DNA of 64,000 nucleotides from Micromonospora thermarum (GCF_012034245.1 NZ_JAATEO010000012.1:1-64000), one strand, 5' to 3'; positions 51,058 to 60,556 are shown, counted from the stretch's first letter. Translations and numbers: made by a program. The notes: a model not told the origin generated them from the letters alone.

Positions 51058-52557
51058 ATGACCGACCCCTCCGGCACGGATCTCCGGCTGACGCCGATCG
51101 ACAACCGGGCCCTGGCCCCGATCACGGTCGTCGCCCAGTGCCTGGACAACCAGTGGGTCACCCAGGACCTGCTCGCCCGGCTGGTCGCGCGGCGGGAGTC
51201 GTACCGGGAGGTGGAGCAGCGCCGCCGCCGCGACGCCCGAGCCGAGTACCTGCGCGCGATCCTCAACGCCGAGCAGGTGGTGGTGAACCGGGCGTACTTC
51301 TTCAACAACCCCGTCGTCCACCGCGACTTCACAACGGACGGGCCGCAGCGGGCGGCGTTCCGGGCGCTGCTGGCCGACGGCGTTCTCGTGCCGTTCCTCC
51401 TGCGCGAGCGCAGCCTGGCGGCGGAGCCCGGGTTCGGGGTGGACAGCGCGGGCTGGTCGGGCTGGTTGCGGCTGCTCGGCGAGGTGGACGAGGTCCGCTG
51501 CCTGCGGCTGTCGTGGGACGACGCGGAGAACGAGCGCCTCACCGAGCGCTGCATGTTCGCCGAGTTCCGTCGCTTCCTGCTCCAGCTCGCCGCCTTCGAC
51601 CTCGAGGAGCTCCGGCGCGACCTTCGGCTGCCGGAGGAGAGCCGCCCGGTGCTGCGCCGGCGGATGCAGGAGGTGACGCTCTGGGCGGTGGAGGCGGAGC
51701 AGGCCACCCGGGAGGGGTTCTACCGGGAGTTCCTGGTGGAGCCCGGTACGAATCCGGCCGAGGGCCGGTTCCGTTCCGCGCCGCTGGTCGGCCAGCTCAA
51801 GCAGCTGGTCGACCTGCGTTACAACACCACGCTGCCGGACGCCGTCGACGGGTACGCGCTGATCCCCGCCGACTCCCTGCGCCGCACCGCCATGCAGGAG
51901 TACCGGCGGGAGCGGCCGCCGGACCGGAACCTGGACGACCTGCTCACCCTGGTCCGGACGCTGCGGCCGTACGCCTTCGACCTGGCCCAGCTGCCGCTGC
52001 GCCTCGACCTGACCGGGCTGGAGCTGCACCACGTCCGGCAGGCCCGGGACACCGACGAGTGGCGGGAGTACGTGGCCGCCCTGCGGGAGCTGCTCGCCGA
52101 GCCGCTCGACTTCGTCACCCGGGCGCAGCAGGTGTACGACCGCTATGTCGCCCTGGCCCAGCGGCTGGCGGGCATCGTCGGGGAACGGCGCCTGGAGCGG
52201 GCGCGGGCGTGGGAACCGGTGATCCGGGTGACGGTCGAGGTGCTGGGCAGCACCGCCTCGCTGGTCTTCGACGGTGATCCACGGGTGGAGCTGGTCGGTG
52301 ACGTGGCCGCCGAGGTGGCCGGGCGGGGCGCCACCGCCGTGGTCCGCTTCGCCGTGGTCAACCGGGACCAGCGCCGCGCCGCCCGAGACCTCGGCACCGG
52401 AGTCGACGTTATGCGGGTACACCTCCAACGGGCCGGGGACGACTGGCGGGAGTTGGTGCGCCGGCTGCAGGAGACGGGATTCCCGGTCACCCCGGGTGAC
52501 ACGGGCCGCGACGACGAGCCGAACATCGACCGGCCGCAGGAGGACGAGGGTGAGTGA
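51058..52557 (+). CDS. Uncharacterised 499-aa protein coupled to NUDIX gene
   Basis: A 499-aa soluble protein with no recognisable motif. It is Arg/Leu/Glu-rich and predicted mostly helical, with long charged helices (YREVEQRRRRDARAEYLRAI near 55-75, FRRFLLQLAAFDLEELRRDL near 170-190). The final 90 residues are strand-rich (WEPVIRVTVEVLGSTASLVF), a possible separate domain. I prefer ATG 51058 (AAGGGA upstream) over GTG 51022. Its stop overlaps the NUDIX start by 8 bases, so the proteins are made together, possibly as sensor and nucleotide hydrolase. Confidence 0.7.
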   Translation: MTDPSGTDLRLTPIDNRALAPITVVAQCLDNQWVTQDLLARLVARRESYREVEQRRRRDARAEYLRAILNAEQVVVNRAYFFNNPVVHRDFTTDGPQRAAFRALLADGVLVPFLLRERSLAAEPGFGVDSAGWSGWLRLLGEVDEVRCLRLSWDDAENERLTERCMFAEFRRFLLQLAAFDLEELRRDLRLPEESRPVLRRRMQEVTLWAVEAEQATREGFYREFLVEPGTNPAEGRFRSAPLVGQLKQLVDLRYNTTLPDAVDGYALIPADSLRRTAMQEYRRERPPDRNLDDLLTLVRTLRPYAFDLAQLPLRLDLTGLELHHVRQARDTDEWREYVAALRELLAEPLDFVTRAQQVYDRYVALAQRLAGIVGERRLERARAWEPVIRVTVEVLGSTASLVFDGDPRVELVGDVAAEVAGRGATAVVRFAVVNRDQRRAARDLGTGVDVMRVHLQRAGDDWRELVRRLQETGFPVTPGDTGRDDEPNIDRPQEDEGE

Positions 52558-53272
52558 ACCCTGGAGACAGTACGTCGAGCTGCGGCGGCGCCAGCCGGAA
52601 CTCTTCGCCAACGCGCCCGGCTCGGCGGTGGAGATCCTGGACGAGCCGGAGCAGGTGGCGGCCGCGGAACAGGCCCGGGCGGCCGTCCTGCGCGCCCGTG
52701 GCCTGCCGCCGGAGTGGAGCCGGGCCGGGGTGGTCTACCGGGACGACTACGTGACGCTGGTCCGCGATCCGGTCCGCTTCCCGGGTGGCGTGCTCGGGAC
52801 GTACCTCCGGTCGCTTCCCAGCAGCGGCGAGGACGGCCTGGTCGTGCTGCCGGTGCTCGACGGCACCGTCGTGCTGGTGGAGCACTTCCGGCACACCACC
52901 CGCCGGTGGCACCTGGAGGCGCCGCGTGGGTTCGGCGAGGCCGGTGTACCGCCGGAGGAACAGGCGGCGCGGGAGCTGCGCGAGGAGATCGGCGTCGCGC
53001 CGGCCCGCCTGGTCGACCTGGGGGTCCTGCATCCGGACACCGGCATCGCGACCAGCACGGTGCGGCTCTACGTGGCCGAGATAACCGAGCTGGGCGATCT
53101 GGCGGCCGAGGAGGGCATCCGCGCCGCCCGGACGTACCCGGCGGGGAGGGTCGGCGAGCTGATCCGCGACGGGCTGGTCACCGACTCGTTCACCATCGCC
53201 GCCTGGACCCGGGCGTGGCTGCGCGGCCTGCTGAGCGGCGGCCCGGGATCGGTCACGGGTACGGGTCGGTGA
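52550..53272 (+). CDS. NUDIX hydrolase
   Basis: A 240-aa NUDIX-family pyrophosphohydrolase. The box G-x5-E-x7-RELREEIGV is at about 127-149 (GFGEAGVPPEEQAAR followed by ELREEIGV). The flanking pattern LVVLPVLDGTVVLVEHFRH resembles ADP-ribose pyrophosphatase-like members. An N-terminal extension of about 85 residues is present (WRQYVELRRRQPELF). The GTG at 52550 lies within the preceding gene with AGGAGGA upstream; the two are coupled. The likely substrate is a nucleoside diphosphate-X compound, not defined. Confidence 0.88.
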   Translation: MSEPWRQYVELRRRQPELFANAPGSAVEILDEPEQVAAAEQARAAVLRARGLPPEWSRAGVVYRDDYVTLVRDPVRFPGGVLGTYLRSLPSSGEDGLVVLPVLDGTVVLVEHFRHTTRRWHLEAPRGFGEAGVPPEEQAARELREEIGVAPARLVDLGVLHPDTGIATSTVRLYVAEITELGDLAAEEGIRAARTYPAGRVGELIRDGLVTDSFTIAAWTRAWLRGLLSGGPGSVTGTGR

Positions 53273-53325
53273 TCCTCGGAGCTGTCCGGCCCGGGAGTCC
53301 CGGAGCTCCGGGCCCGCCTGGCTCC

Positions 53326-54465
53326 TTAGCGGCCGGGAGCCATCTGCTCCCGCATGCTGCCGCGCTGCACCGCCCGGCTGATGTCGCTCGGCGACACGAT
53401 GCCCACCAGCCGGCCGTCGGCCACCACGAGCGCCCGCCCGTCGGCGCACTCGCTGAGCCGGGGCAGGAGATCGTTCAGCGACTCGTCGGGGGAGGCGAGC
53501 ACCAGTTCGTCGGCCCGGCAGGAGACCTCGGCGAGGGTGGTGGCGCCGCGACGGTCGGCCGGGACGTCGCGCACCCGGTCGAGGGTGACCAGCCCGATCG
53601 GCCGCCCCTCCTCGGTCAGCGGCAGCGCCGAGTGCCGGTACGCGAACAGGTAGTTGTCGACGAAGTCGGCCACCGTCAGGTCCCCGGAGGCGGTCTGCGG
53701 CTGCGGCGTCATCACGTCCGCCACGCGGACGCCGCGCAGGGCGCTGCCCATCCGGGCCTGCCGCTCCTCCATCCCGGCGGCGCCGATGAGGAACCACCCG
53801 ATCAGGATCAGCCAGAGCCCGCCGAAGCCGGCCCCGGCGAAGAACTGCCAGAACCCCAGGCCGATGAGCAGCGCGCCGAGCACCCACCCGGCCCGGGCGG
53901 CCACGACCGACGCCTTCGTCCGGTCGCCGGTCGCCTTCCAGACCGCCGCGCGCAGCAGCCGCCCGCCGTCGAGCGGCGCCGCGGGCAGGACGTTGAAGAC
54001 GGCCAGCAGCATGTTGATGCCGGCCAGCCAGGCGAGGGAGCCGAGCAGCAGCCCCTCGGAGCCGGCCAGGGCCAGCACCACCGCGATGGCACCGAAGAAC
54101 ATGCCGATGAGCAGGCTCACCAGCGGGCCCACCCCGGCGATGCGCAGCTCCGCACCCGGGTTGGGCGCCTCGCCCTTCAGCTCGGCCACACCGCCGAAGA
54201 GCCACAGCGTGATGCCGCCCACCTGGAGCCCGTTGCGCTTGGCGACGATCGCGTGGGAGACCTCGTGGGCGAGCAGGCCGAGGAAGAAGACCACCGCCGC
54301 CGCGAGGCCCGCCGCGGCATACGCGATCCACGGCCGGTCGGGGTACGCGCGCGGGAACTGGTTGGCCGACAGCCCCCACGCGATGAGCAGGAAGATGACC
54401 AGGACGCTCCAGTTGACCCCGACGGGTACGCCCGCGATCCGGCCAAGCCGGAAACTCGCCCTCAT
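53326..54465 (-). CDS. M50 site-2-type protease with CBS domains
   Basis: A 379-aa intramembrane metalloprotease-like protein. The zinc motif HEVSH is near 69 and the second ligand motif NVLPAAPLDGGR near 160; about six hydrophobic segments lie in 1-235. Two CBS motifs occupy about 250-375 (VADVMTPQPQTASGDLTVAD, LPRLSECADGRALVVADGRL), usually binding adenine nucleotides. It may cleave membrane regulatory proteins. The start is ATG 54465 (MRASFRLGRIAGVPVGVNW); the longer frame lacks signals. Confidence 0.92.
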   Translation of the reverse strand: MRASFRLGRIAGVPVGVNWSVLVIFLLIAWGLSANQFPRAYPDRPWIAYAAAGLAAAVVFFLGLLAHEVSHAIVAKRNGLQVGGITLWLFGGVAELKGEAPNPGAELRIAGVGPLVSLLIGMFFGAIAVVLALAGSEGLLLGSLAWLAGINMLLAVFNVLPAAPLDGGRLLRAAVWKATGDRTKASVVAARAGWVLGALLIGLGFWQFFAGAGFGGLWLILIGWFLIGAAGMEERQARMGSALRGVRVADVMTPQPQTASGDLTVADFVDNYLFAYRHSALPLTEEGRPIGLVTLDRVRDVPADRRGATTLAEVSCRADELVLASPDESLNDLLPRLSECADGRALVVADGRLVGIVSPSDISRAVQRGSMREQMAPGR

Positions 54466-54661
54466 GTTCCGGTCATACCCCCGGAGGCTGCCCCCATGCC
54501 AGGGTCGAACGTCACGCGTTCGCACTCCCTGACGGTGTCTTGTTCGAACCGGTCATCGATCAGCCCGACGAATACTGCGACATCGTCTATCGCCTCGACA
54601 GTTGGATCGACCCGCCGCAGGATTGTCCCGCGCGCCGGTCCGCTTCGTCGTGACCTGATCG

Positions 54662-55585
54662 TCACGCGGTCGGGGGTGGCTCCGGCAGTTCGTCGACGAC
54701 CAGGACCTCGGTGCCGGGGCGTACCTCGGACAGCAGTTGCCGCTGCCCGCTCTTCGTCAGCCGGATGCACCCGTTGGTGGTGTTCCGGCCCAGCTCGCCG
54801 TCGTGGTACCAGCTGTGCAGCCCGATGTGCGCGCCGCGCAGGCCGCTCGGCACCGAGTCGGGGTCGTCGGGGATCGCACCGAGCGCGAAGATGTCCACCC
54901 CGCCGTACACCGAGTCGGGCGGCTCGGTGCGACCGAGGACGAAGGTCCGTCCCAGCGGGGTCTCCTGGCCGCTCTGCCCGAGGCTGACCTGCCACGACCG
55001 GACGGCCCGGCCGTCCCGGTACCACGTCAGCCGGTGGTGCCGGCGCTCCACCACGATCTGGTCGCGCAGGGGCACGGTGGTGAAGCCGCCCGGCGGCAGC
55101 CACGCCAGGGTGCGGTTGGCCGAGGGGAGCAGCACGGCCGTCCACCCGGTGCGGCGCTCGACCACGGGCATGGTCAGTTCGACGCCGTTGATGGTGGGGG
55201 CGAGGAAGGCCACCGGCTTCCCGCCGGGTTCGGTGTAGGCGGCGATCCGGCGGGTCGGGTGCACGCCTTCGGTCAGGGGCGCGGGGTCCAGCGGCTCCGG
55301 GTCGGCGGGGAAGCCGCGGGGTGCCGGGTCGTAGTCGACCACCGGCAGGTCGTCCGGCGCGGGCGCCGCTGCCGGCACGGTCTCCTCGGGTACGGGGGCC
55401 TCGGGGCCGTCCGGGGTCTCGGACTCCTCCGGTGCCGGCTGCTCCACGACCGGCTGGGCGGCCGGTGTGGGCTCCGGCTGCGGGGTCAGTCTCCAGCCGG
55501 TGATCCCGGCGGTCACCAGCAGCAGGGGTACGCCGACCGCGACGGCGGTCCAGCGGAGGCGCGAGCCGATTCGGTCAAACAGCAC
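54662..55585 (-). CDS. L,D-transpeptidase (YkuD domain)
   Basis: A 307-aa cell-wall enzyme. A signal anchor covers about 12-30 (WTAVAVGVPLLLVTAG), followed by a Pro/Glu/Ala-rich linker to about 110. The YkuD catalytic domain (about 170-300) has HIGLHSW near 255 and the active-site Cys/Arg in NTTNGCIRL near 270. It makes 3-3 cross-links in peptidoglycan outside the membrane. The ATG start at 55585 is preceded by no strong Shine-Dalgarno. A strong terminator of the upstream amylase gene lies just before it. Confidence 0.92.
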   Translation of the reverse strand: MLFDRIGSRLRWTAVAVGVPLLLVTAGITGWRLTPQPEPTPAAQPVVEQPAPEESETPDGPEAPVPEETVPAAAPAPDDLPVVDYDPAPRGFPADPEPLDPAPLTEGVHPTRRIAAYTEPGGKPVAFLAPTINGVELTMPVVERRTGWTAVLLPSANRTLAWLPPGGFTTVPLRDQIVVERRHHRLTWYRDGRAVRSWQVSLGQSGQETPLGRTFVLGRTEPPDSVYGGVDIFALGAIPDDPDSVPSGLRGAHIGLHSWYHDGELGRNTTNGCIRLTKSGQRQLLSEVRPGTEVLVVDELPEPPPTA

Positions 55586-55612
55586 GAAACCACTCTAAGG
55601 GGTGTCGTGCCA

Positions 55613-55657
55613 GGAAGGGCCCCTTGTCGCGCAGAACGCGATGACAAGGGGCCTTCC
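55613..55657 (-). terminator. Strong hairpin terminator after amylase gene
   Basis: Arms GGAAGGGCCCCTTGTC (55613-55628) and GACAAGGGGCCTTCC (55643-55657) pair with one bulged G. The 14-base loop contains GCG/CGC. It starts 8 bases after the amylase stop on the minus strand. Confidence 0.8.
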
Positions 55658-55664
55658 GTGCACC

Positions 55665-57110
55665 TCAGCTCAGGCGGGCGCCCACGTGGATGGCGATCGC
55701 GTCGTGGGCGGGGACGGTGGCGGCGAACCAGCCGTTGGCGTCCACGGTGATCACCGGGCCGCTGCACGTCCCGTTGCTGTACGTGCCGTGGATGACGTCG
55801 CAGTACCGGCCGGCCGGCAGGCCGGTGTAGTAGGACCGGCCGGTGATCGCGAAGTCCTCGTCGTTGACGGTGAGGTAGCCCTTGCCGGTGCGGCTGAAGG
55901 CGATGTGCTGGTAGCCGTTGTCGTACCAGTTGGCGACCCCGGCACCCTCGGTGGCGTTGCGGAACCCGACCATGTTGGCGATGACCGGCCAGCGGTGCTC
56001 GCACTCCCAGCCGGAGTAGCAGGTGGTGTTGAGCGTCCGGCCGGAGGAGTCCTGCGGCGGGCCCTGGTCCCGGTTGCCGAAGGTGTAGCTGGACATGACC
56101 GTCGGCGACCCGTACGGCCAGGCCAGCATGAACGCGTTCGCGAGGGCGTAGATGCCCCGGTCGTTGTAGGTCAGCACCCCGCCGAAGTCGCGCTGGGTGT
56201 CGTGGTTGTCCACGAAGACCGCCGAGACCGAGCTCGGCAGGTGGCCCCAGCCCTCCCCGAAGTTCCGCAGGTAGGCCAGCCGCTCGGAGCGGAAGACGCG
56301 GGCGAGGTCCTTGCCGTAACGGAACTCGTGCACGTCACCGTTGCCGGTGTACTCGTTCGGCGTGATCGGCTCACCGGCGCCGTAGATGACCTCCTGCACG
56401 ATGTACGCGGACCGGGAGAGCTTGGCCTTGATCGCCGCGATGTCGGCGGCCGGCATGTGCTTGCTGGCATCCATCCGGAACCCGTCGACGCCCAGCGACA
56501 GCAGGTCGTTGAGGTACGCGGCCAGCCGCGACCGGACGTACTCCGACTCGGTCTTCAGGTCGGCGAGGTTGACCAGTTCACAATTCTGGACCTCCCACCG
56601 GTCGCCGTAGTTGCTGATCTCGTTGCCGGGGCGGCCGCAGTAGTGGAAGTCCTGCGACTGGTAGGTGCCGGGGTAGTCGTAGTGGCTGAACGACGAACCG
56701 GCCCAACCGGTGCCCGGGGTGTCCTGCCCGGACATGTGGTTGACGACGGCGTCGACGATCACCTTGACGCCGGCGGCGTGGCAGGTGTCCACCATCGACG
56801 TGAACTGCGCGCGGGTGCCCTTGCGGGACTCGATCCGGTAGCTGACCGGCTGGTACGAGACCCACCACTCGGAGCGCCGGACGTGCTCCTGGGGCGGCGA
56901 GACCTGGACCCAGCCGTAACCCTTGGGGCCCAGCGTCGACTGGCACTCGCTCGCGACGGAGGTCCAGTTCCACTCGAACAGGTTGGCGATGACCTTCTTG
57001 GTGCCGGCCGGGGCCGCGGCGGCCGGGGGTGCCGCCACGACGGCCGGGAGCAGTACGCCCGCGATCGCGCCCAGGGCGACGATCGCCGACCGGAGTCGAC
57101 GTCGATGCAT
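55665..57110 (-). CDS. Secreted alpha-amylase (GH13)
   Basis: A 481-aa extracellular alpha-amylase. A signal peptide occupies about 1-33 (AIVALGAIAGVLLPAVVAAP, then AAAAP). The catalytic Asp is in GFRMDASKHM near 213, the acid Glu in VQEVIYGAGE near 240 and the transition-state Asp in VFVDNHDTQ near 301; VIVDAVVNHMS is the first GH13 conserved block. It hydrolyses internal alpha-1,4 bonds of starch. There is no starch-binding domain. The ATG at 57110 is preceded by GTAGGGAGAA. A LacI-type operator lies about 90 bases upstream. Confidence 0.95.
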   Translation of the reverse strand: MHRRRLRSAIVALGAIAGVLLPAVVAAPPAAAAPAGTKKVIANLFEWNWTSVASECQSTLGPKGYGWVQVSPPQEHVRRSEWWVSYQPVSYRIESRKGTRAQFTSMVDTCHAAGVKVIVDAVVNHMSGQDTPGTGWAGSSFSHYDYPGTYQSQDFHYCGRPGNEISNYGDRWEVQNCELVNLADLKTESEYVRSRLAAYLNDLLSLGVDGFRMDASKHMPAADIAAIKAKLSRSAYIVQEVIYGAGEPITPNEYTGNGDVHEFRYGKDLARVFRSERLAYLRNFGEGWGHLPSSVSAVFVDNHDTQRDFGGVLTYNDRGIYALANAFMLAWPYGSPTVMSSYTFGNRDQGPPQDSSGRTLNTTCYSGWECEHRWPVIANMVGFRNATEGAGVANWYDNGYQHIAFSRTGKGYLTVNDEDFAITGRSYYTGLPAGRYCDVIHGTYSNGTCSGPVITVDANGWFAATVPAHDAIAIHVGARLS

Positions 57111-57198
57111 CGGATTCTCCCTACGGGGGTGTGGGGGGATAGGTGGTGGTGGAGCCGTGGGAGGGTTTCCAGCTGCCGGTGTCTTGCACCGGAGGGCT

Positions 57199-57216
57199 GA
57201 AAGTTTCCGAAACTTT
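57199..57216 (-). promoter_or_regulatory. LacI-type operator upstream of amylase
   Basis: AAAGTTTC-C-GAAACTTT (57200-57216) is a perfect dyad containing GAAAGTTTC and CGAAACTTT, the form of LacI/GalR-family operators (GAAA[C/G]TTTC) of actinomycete sugar genes. It lies 89 bases before the amylase start and probably mediates repression in the absence of maltose-type sugars. Confidence 0.6.
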
Positions 57217-57392
57217 ACAAGCGTGTTGCAAGGCCTGTCAATGTATGCGCATTCATCACTGCGTCGGTCGGTCGCAGGCGCGTACACGCGCCGGATGGCC
57301 GGTCGGTTCGACGGCCCGCGCGGAAATTCTTGGCCGACCGGTGATCCGGTGGCCCGGCCCGTCCGTACTGGAGGAGGGAGCAGGGTCGGCCG

Positions 57393-59090
57393 GTGGCGCG
57401 CCACCGCGAGACGATCGAGGAGCAGATGGCCCCGGCACAGCAGAAACAGAAGGCGGCGACCGTCCGGACCAGCACCAGCCGCCGGGGGGTACGCGCCCCG
57501 TCGCGGTCCGCGTTCGTCCTGTTGACCGTCTCCGCGCTCGCCGCGTTGTGGGCCGTCACCATGCTGACCGGCGTGGGCGGGGCGATGTACTCGTACGGCT
57601 TCTTCTTCACCGAGTTCTTCGCCGGGGTGATCGCCCTGGTGTCGCTCAGCCTCACCGTGATGCTGGGACTGCTCGCCACCGACCGGCTCGTGCTGATGAT
57701 CCGGCACCGGGTGCTGCTCCAGTCCGCGCACCGGGCGACCGGCGTCCTCGGCGTCGCCGGGCTGGTCTTCCACGTCATCACGAAGATCGCCACCGGGCGG
57801 GCGGGGAGCACCGACGCGGTGGTCCCGTTCGTCAGCGGGCGCGGGCTCTACGTCGGCCTCGGCACGGTCGCCGGGCTGCTGATGGTGAGCGTGCTCTGGA
57901 CCGGCATCATCCGCGCCCGGTTCGCCGGGGTCGGTCCGAAGTGGCTGTGGCGGACGCTGCACTCCGCCGCGTACGCCGCATGGCCGTTCGCGATCTTCCA
58001 CGGCCTCAACGCCGGCCGGCCGGCGAAGCCCTGGGTGGTGTTCAGCTACCTCGCCTGCGTGCTGCTCGTGGTGCTGGCGCTGCTGGTCCGGGCCTCGGTG
58101 TACCTGGGCCGGCGCAGCCGGGAGCAGCACCAGGCCGCCGCGATGAACAAGGCGATGACCGCGCGGGTGACCGAGGACGGCAAGGGGCGTCAGCTCCTCG
58201 GCGCGCTCGCCCGCAAGCGCGACGGCGACGACCGGCGCGAGACGCGGGGCGGGCGGGCGTCGACGTGGTCCGAGACCACCCTCGCCGGCTCCTGGAGCGC
58301 GCCCGGCAGCCGCCGCCGCGATCCCGAACGGTTCACGGTGCCGGTGGTGCCGGAGCCCGGTTCGCTGCGCGAGCCGGCGCCGAGCCGTGGCCGCCGCGAC
58401 GAGGTCGAGCCGGCGCCGGCCCGCCGCGGCGAGCGGCCCGCCCGCCGCCGGTCGGAGGAGCCGGCGCCCACCCGGTCCCGGCGGCGCACGGAGGAGCGCG
58501 AGCCCGTGGTGGCCCGCCGCGACGAGGAGCGGGTGCCCCGGCGGCGCGAGGACGAGTACGAGTACGAGTCGCGGTCCCGCCGGCGCGACGAGGAGCCGGT
58601 CGGCCGGCGCCGGCGCGACGACGACGAGGTCCGCCCCTCCCGCCGGCGCCGGGACGAGGTGGACGCCGGCACCCGGTACTCGGTGCCGCCGGAGCGCCGC
58701 CGCGACGAGCCGGAGGAGCCGTGGACCAGCCCGCGCCGCTGGGAGACCACGACGCCGATCTCGGCCGGACCGATCTCGGCGGGCCCCGTGTCGGCCGGGC
58801 CGATCTCCGGCGGGCCGGTCTCCGGCACCCCGGTCTCGTCCGCGCCGCGCAGCGGCGGCGGCCGGCACAGCGCCGAGGATGACGTGCCGGAGGAGGCGGA
58901 CTACTGGCGGCCGCCGGCCCGCTACATCCCGGAGGACGTCCCGCTGCCCCCGGACGACACCCCGACCCTGGTCGACCTCGCCTCCCGGCGGGCCCGCCGG
59001 GAGGCCAAGGACAGCCGGCGGCGGCGCCGGGCGAGCGCGGACGCCGTCGACACCGCGTACTGGGCCGGGCTGCGGGGTGAGGCCAAGTGA
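57393..59090 (+). CDS. Heme-type membrane protein with charged tail
   Basis: A 565-aa protein. Residues 1-220 contain about five hydrophobic segments with His residues placed for two heme b groups (HRATGVLGVAGLVFHVITK, WRTLHSAAYAAWPFAIFHG), resembling ferric-reductase/cytochrome b-type domains. Residues 240-480 are an extreme Arg/Asp/Glu low-complexity region (EDEYEYESRSRRRDEEPVGR). The last part contains tandem ISAGP/VSAGP repeats and an acidic end. The start is GTG 57393 or ATG 57426. Its stop overlaps the next ATG (TGATG), so it is coupled to the NuoF-like gene and probably accepts electrons from it. Confidence 0.8.
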   Translation: MARHRETIEEQMAPAQQKQKAATVRTSTSRRGVRAPSRSAFVLLTVSALAALWAVTMLTGVGGAMYSYGFFFTEFFAGVIALVSLSLTVMLGLLATDRLVLMIRHRVLLQSAHRATGVLGVAGLVFHVITKIATGRAGSTDAVVPFVSGRGLYVGLGTVAGLLMVSVLWTGIIRARFAGVGPKWLWRTLHSAAYAAWPFAIFHGLNAGRPAKPWVVFSYLACVLLVVLALLVRASVYLGRRSREQHQAAAMNKAMTARVTEDGKGRQLLGALARKRDGDDRRETRGGRASTWSETTLAGSWSAPGSRRRDPERFTVPVVPEPGSLREPAPSRGRRDEVEPAPARRGERPARRRSEEPAPTRSRRRTEEREPVVARRDEERVPRRREDEYEYESRSRRRDEEPVGRRRRDDDEVRPSRRRRDEVDAGTRYSVPPERRRDEPEEPWTSPRRWETTTPISAGPISAGPVSAGPISGGPVSGTPVSSAPRSGGGRHSAEDDVPEEADYWRPPARYIPEDVPLPPDDTPTLVDLASRRARREAKDSRRRRRASADAVDTAYWAGLRGEAK

Positions 59091-60556
59091 TGCGGACGAC
59101 CGTGCCGCCGGTCGCGTGCGTCGGCGAGCCCCGGCTGACCGCGGGCTTCGCGGAGTTCGGCCGGCTCGACCTGTTCGCCCACGAGGAGGTCCACGGCCCG
59201 ATCGGGCCGATGGAACCGGCGAACCTGCTGCGGCTCGCCGAGGGCATCCAGCTCAAGGGCAAGGGCGGGGCCGGCTTCCCGTTCGCCAAGAAGCTGCGGG
59301 CCGTGCTCGAGTCCTGCGAACGGCAGGACGCCTCGGCGATCGTCGTGGTCAACGCCACCGAGGGTGAGCCGGCCAGTTGGAAGGACAAGGTGCTGCTCAC
59401 CCGCGCCCCGCACCTCGTCCTCGACGGCGCGGCGCTGGCCGCGTACGCGCTGGACGCCGACGAGATCATCATCGGCGTGGCCGACGACGGGGTGGGCCAG
59501 GAGTCCCTGATGGAGGCGCTGGGGGAGCGGCGGATGCCGGTGCCGACGAGTGTCGTCACGGTGCCGCACCGGTTCATCTCCGGCGAGGGCGGGGCGCTGG
59601 TCAACGGGATCAACGGCCTGCCGCACATCCCGCCGGGCACGAAGAAGCGCTCCAGCGACTCGGGTGTCGGCGGCCTGCCCACCCTGCTCTCCAACGCGGA
59701 GACGTACGCCCAGCTCGCGATCGCCGCCCGGCTCGGGCCGTACGAGTACGCGGCGCTCGGCACCGACGACGAACCCGGCACCGTGCTGCTCACCGTCACC
59801 GGCGCGGCGAAGCGGCCGGCCGTCGTGGAGTGCGCCGCCGGCACGCCGCTGCGGGAGATCCTCGACCTGTGCGAGGTGCCGGACGGGGCGGGCATCCTCA
59901 CGGGCGGCTACCACGGCAAGTGGATCACCCAGGAGGCGGCGGACCGGGCCGAGATCTCCCGCAAGGGGCTCGCCGCCGTCGGCGGCACGCTCGGCGCCGG
60001 CATCATCGTGGCCCTCGGCCCGGACACCTGCCCGCTCGGCGAGGCCGCCCAGGTGGTCCGCTACCTGGCCGGCGAGTCCGCCGGCCAGTGCGGGCCCTGC
60101 AAGATGGGCCTGCCGGAGCTGGCCCGCTCGGTCGACCTCGCGGTCTCCGGTAGCGCCCCGGTGGAGGTCGTCCGGGCCGCCGCCGGCGACGTCAAGGGCC
60201 GCGGGGCGTGCAGCCACCCGGACGGTACGGCCCGGTTCGCGCTCTCCGCGATGGAGGTCTTCGCCGAGGACCTGCGGCTGCACGCCACCGGCGACGGCTG
60301 CGGCAAGCGGGTCAAGGGTCTGATGGGGCTGCCCGGCGCGCCCGACCCGAACCCGCAGAAGCTGATGCTCGACTGGTCCCGCTGCGACGGGCACGGGCTC
60401 TGCGCGCACGTCGTGCCCGACTTCATCCGTCTCGACGCCAACGGGTACCCCGCGTTCCCGGCCACGCCCGTGCCGACCTGGCTCCGCGAGGGGGCGCTCA
60501 AGGCGGTCAAGGTCTGCCCCGAGCTGGCCCTTCGGCTGGCCAAGGCCGAGTCGTGA
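59090..60556 (+). CDS. NuoF-like flavo-FeS protein fused to ferredoxin
   Basis: A 488-aa soluble oxidoreductase. The N-terminal 300 residues resemble the FMN/NADH-binding part of Nqo1/NuoF (KGKGGAGFPFAKKL, ATEGEPASWKDK). A 4Fe-4S site is seen in GQCGPCKMG near 332. The C-terminal 60 residues are a ferredoxin module (CDGHGLCAHVVPDFIRLDAN, KVCPEL) with three or four Cys. It could pass electrons from NAD(P)H to the heme membrane protein. The ATG at 59090 overlaps the upstream stop. Confidence 0.85.
   Translation: MRTTVPPVACVGEPRLTAGFAEFGRLDLFAHEEVHGPIGPMEPANLLRLAEGIQLKGKGGAGFPFAKKLRAVLESCERQDASAIVVVNATEGEPASWKDKVLLTRAPHLVLDGAALAAYALDADEIIIGVADDGVGQESLMEALGERRMPVPTSVVTVPHRFISGEGGALVNGINGLPHIPPGTKKRSSDSGVGGLPTLLSNAETYAQLAIAARLGPYEYAALGTDDEPGTVLLTVTGAAKRPAVVECAAGTPLREILDLCEVPDGAGILTGGYHGKWITQEAADRAEISRKGLAAVGGTLGAGIIVALGPDTCPLGEAAQVVRYLAGESAGQCGPCKMGLPELARSVDLAVSGSAPVEVVRAAAGDVKGRGACSHPDGTARFALSAMEVFAEDLRLHATGDGCGKRVKGLMGLPGAPDPNPQKLMLDWSRCDGHGLCAHVVPDFIRLDANGYPAFPATPVPTWLREGALKAVKVCPELALRLAKAES

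Noticed and set aside
54466..54661. Protein-like plus-strand frame (ALPDGVLFEPVIDQPDEY) in the gap between protease and transpeptidase genes
   Set aside because: No start codon or Shine-Dalgarno and weak third-position GC bias; may be a relic, not callable.
57111..58868. Long minus-strand extension of the amylase frame
   Set aside because: It is the antisense of the heme membrane protein gene; the amylase has a clear signal peptide start at 57110.
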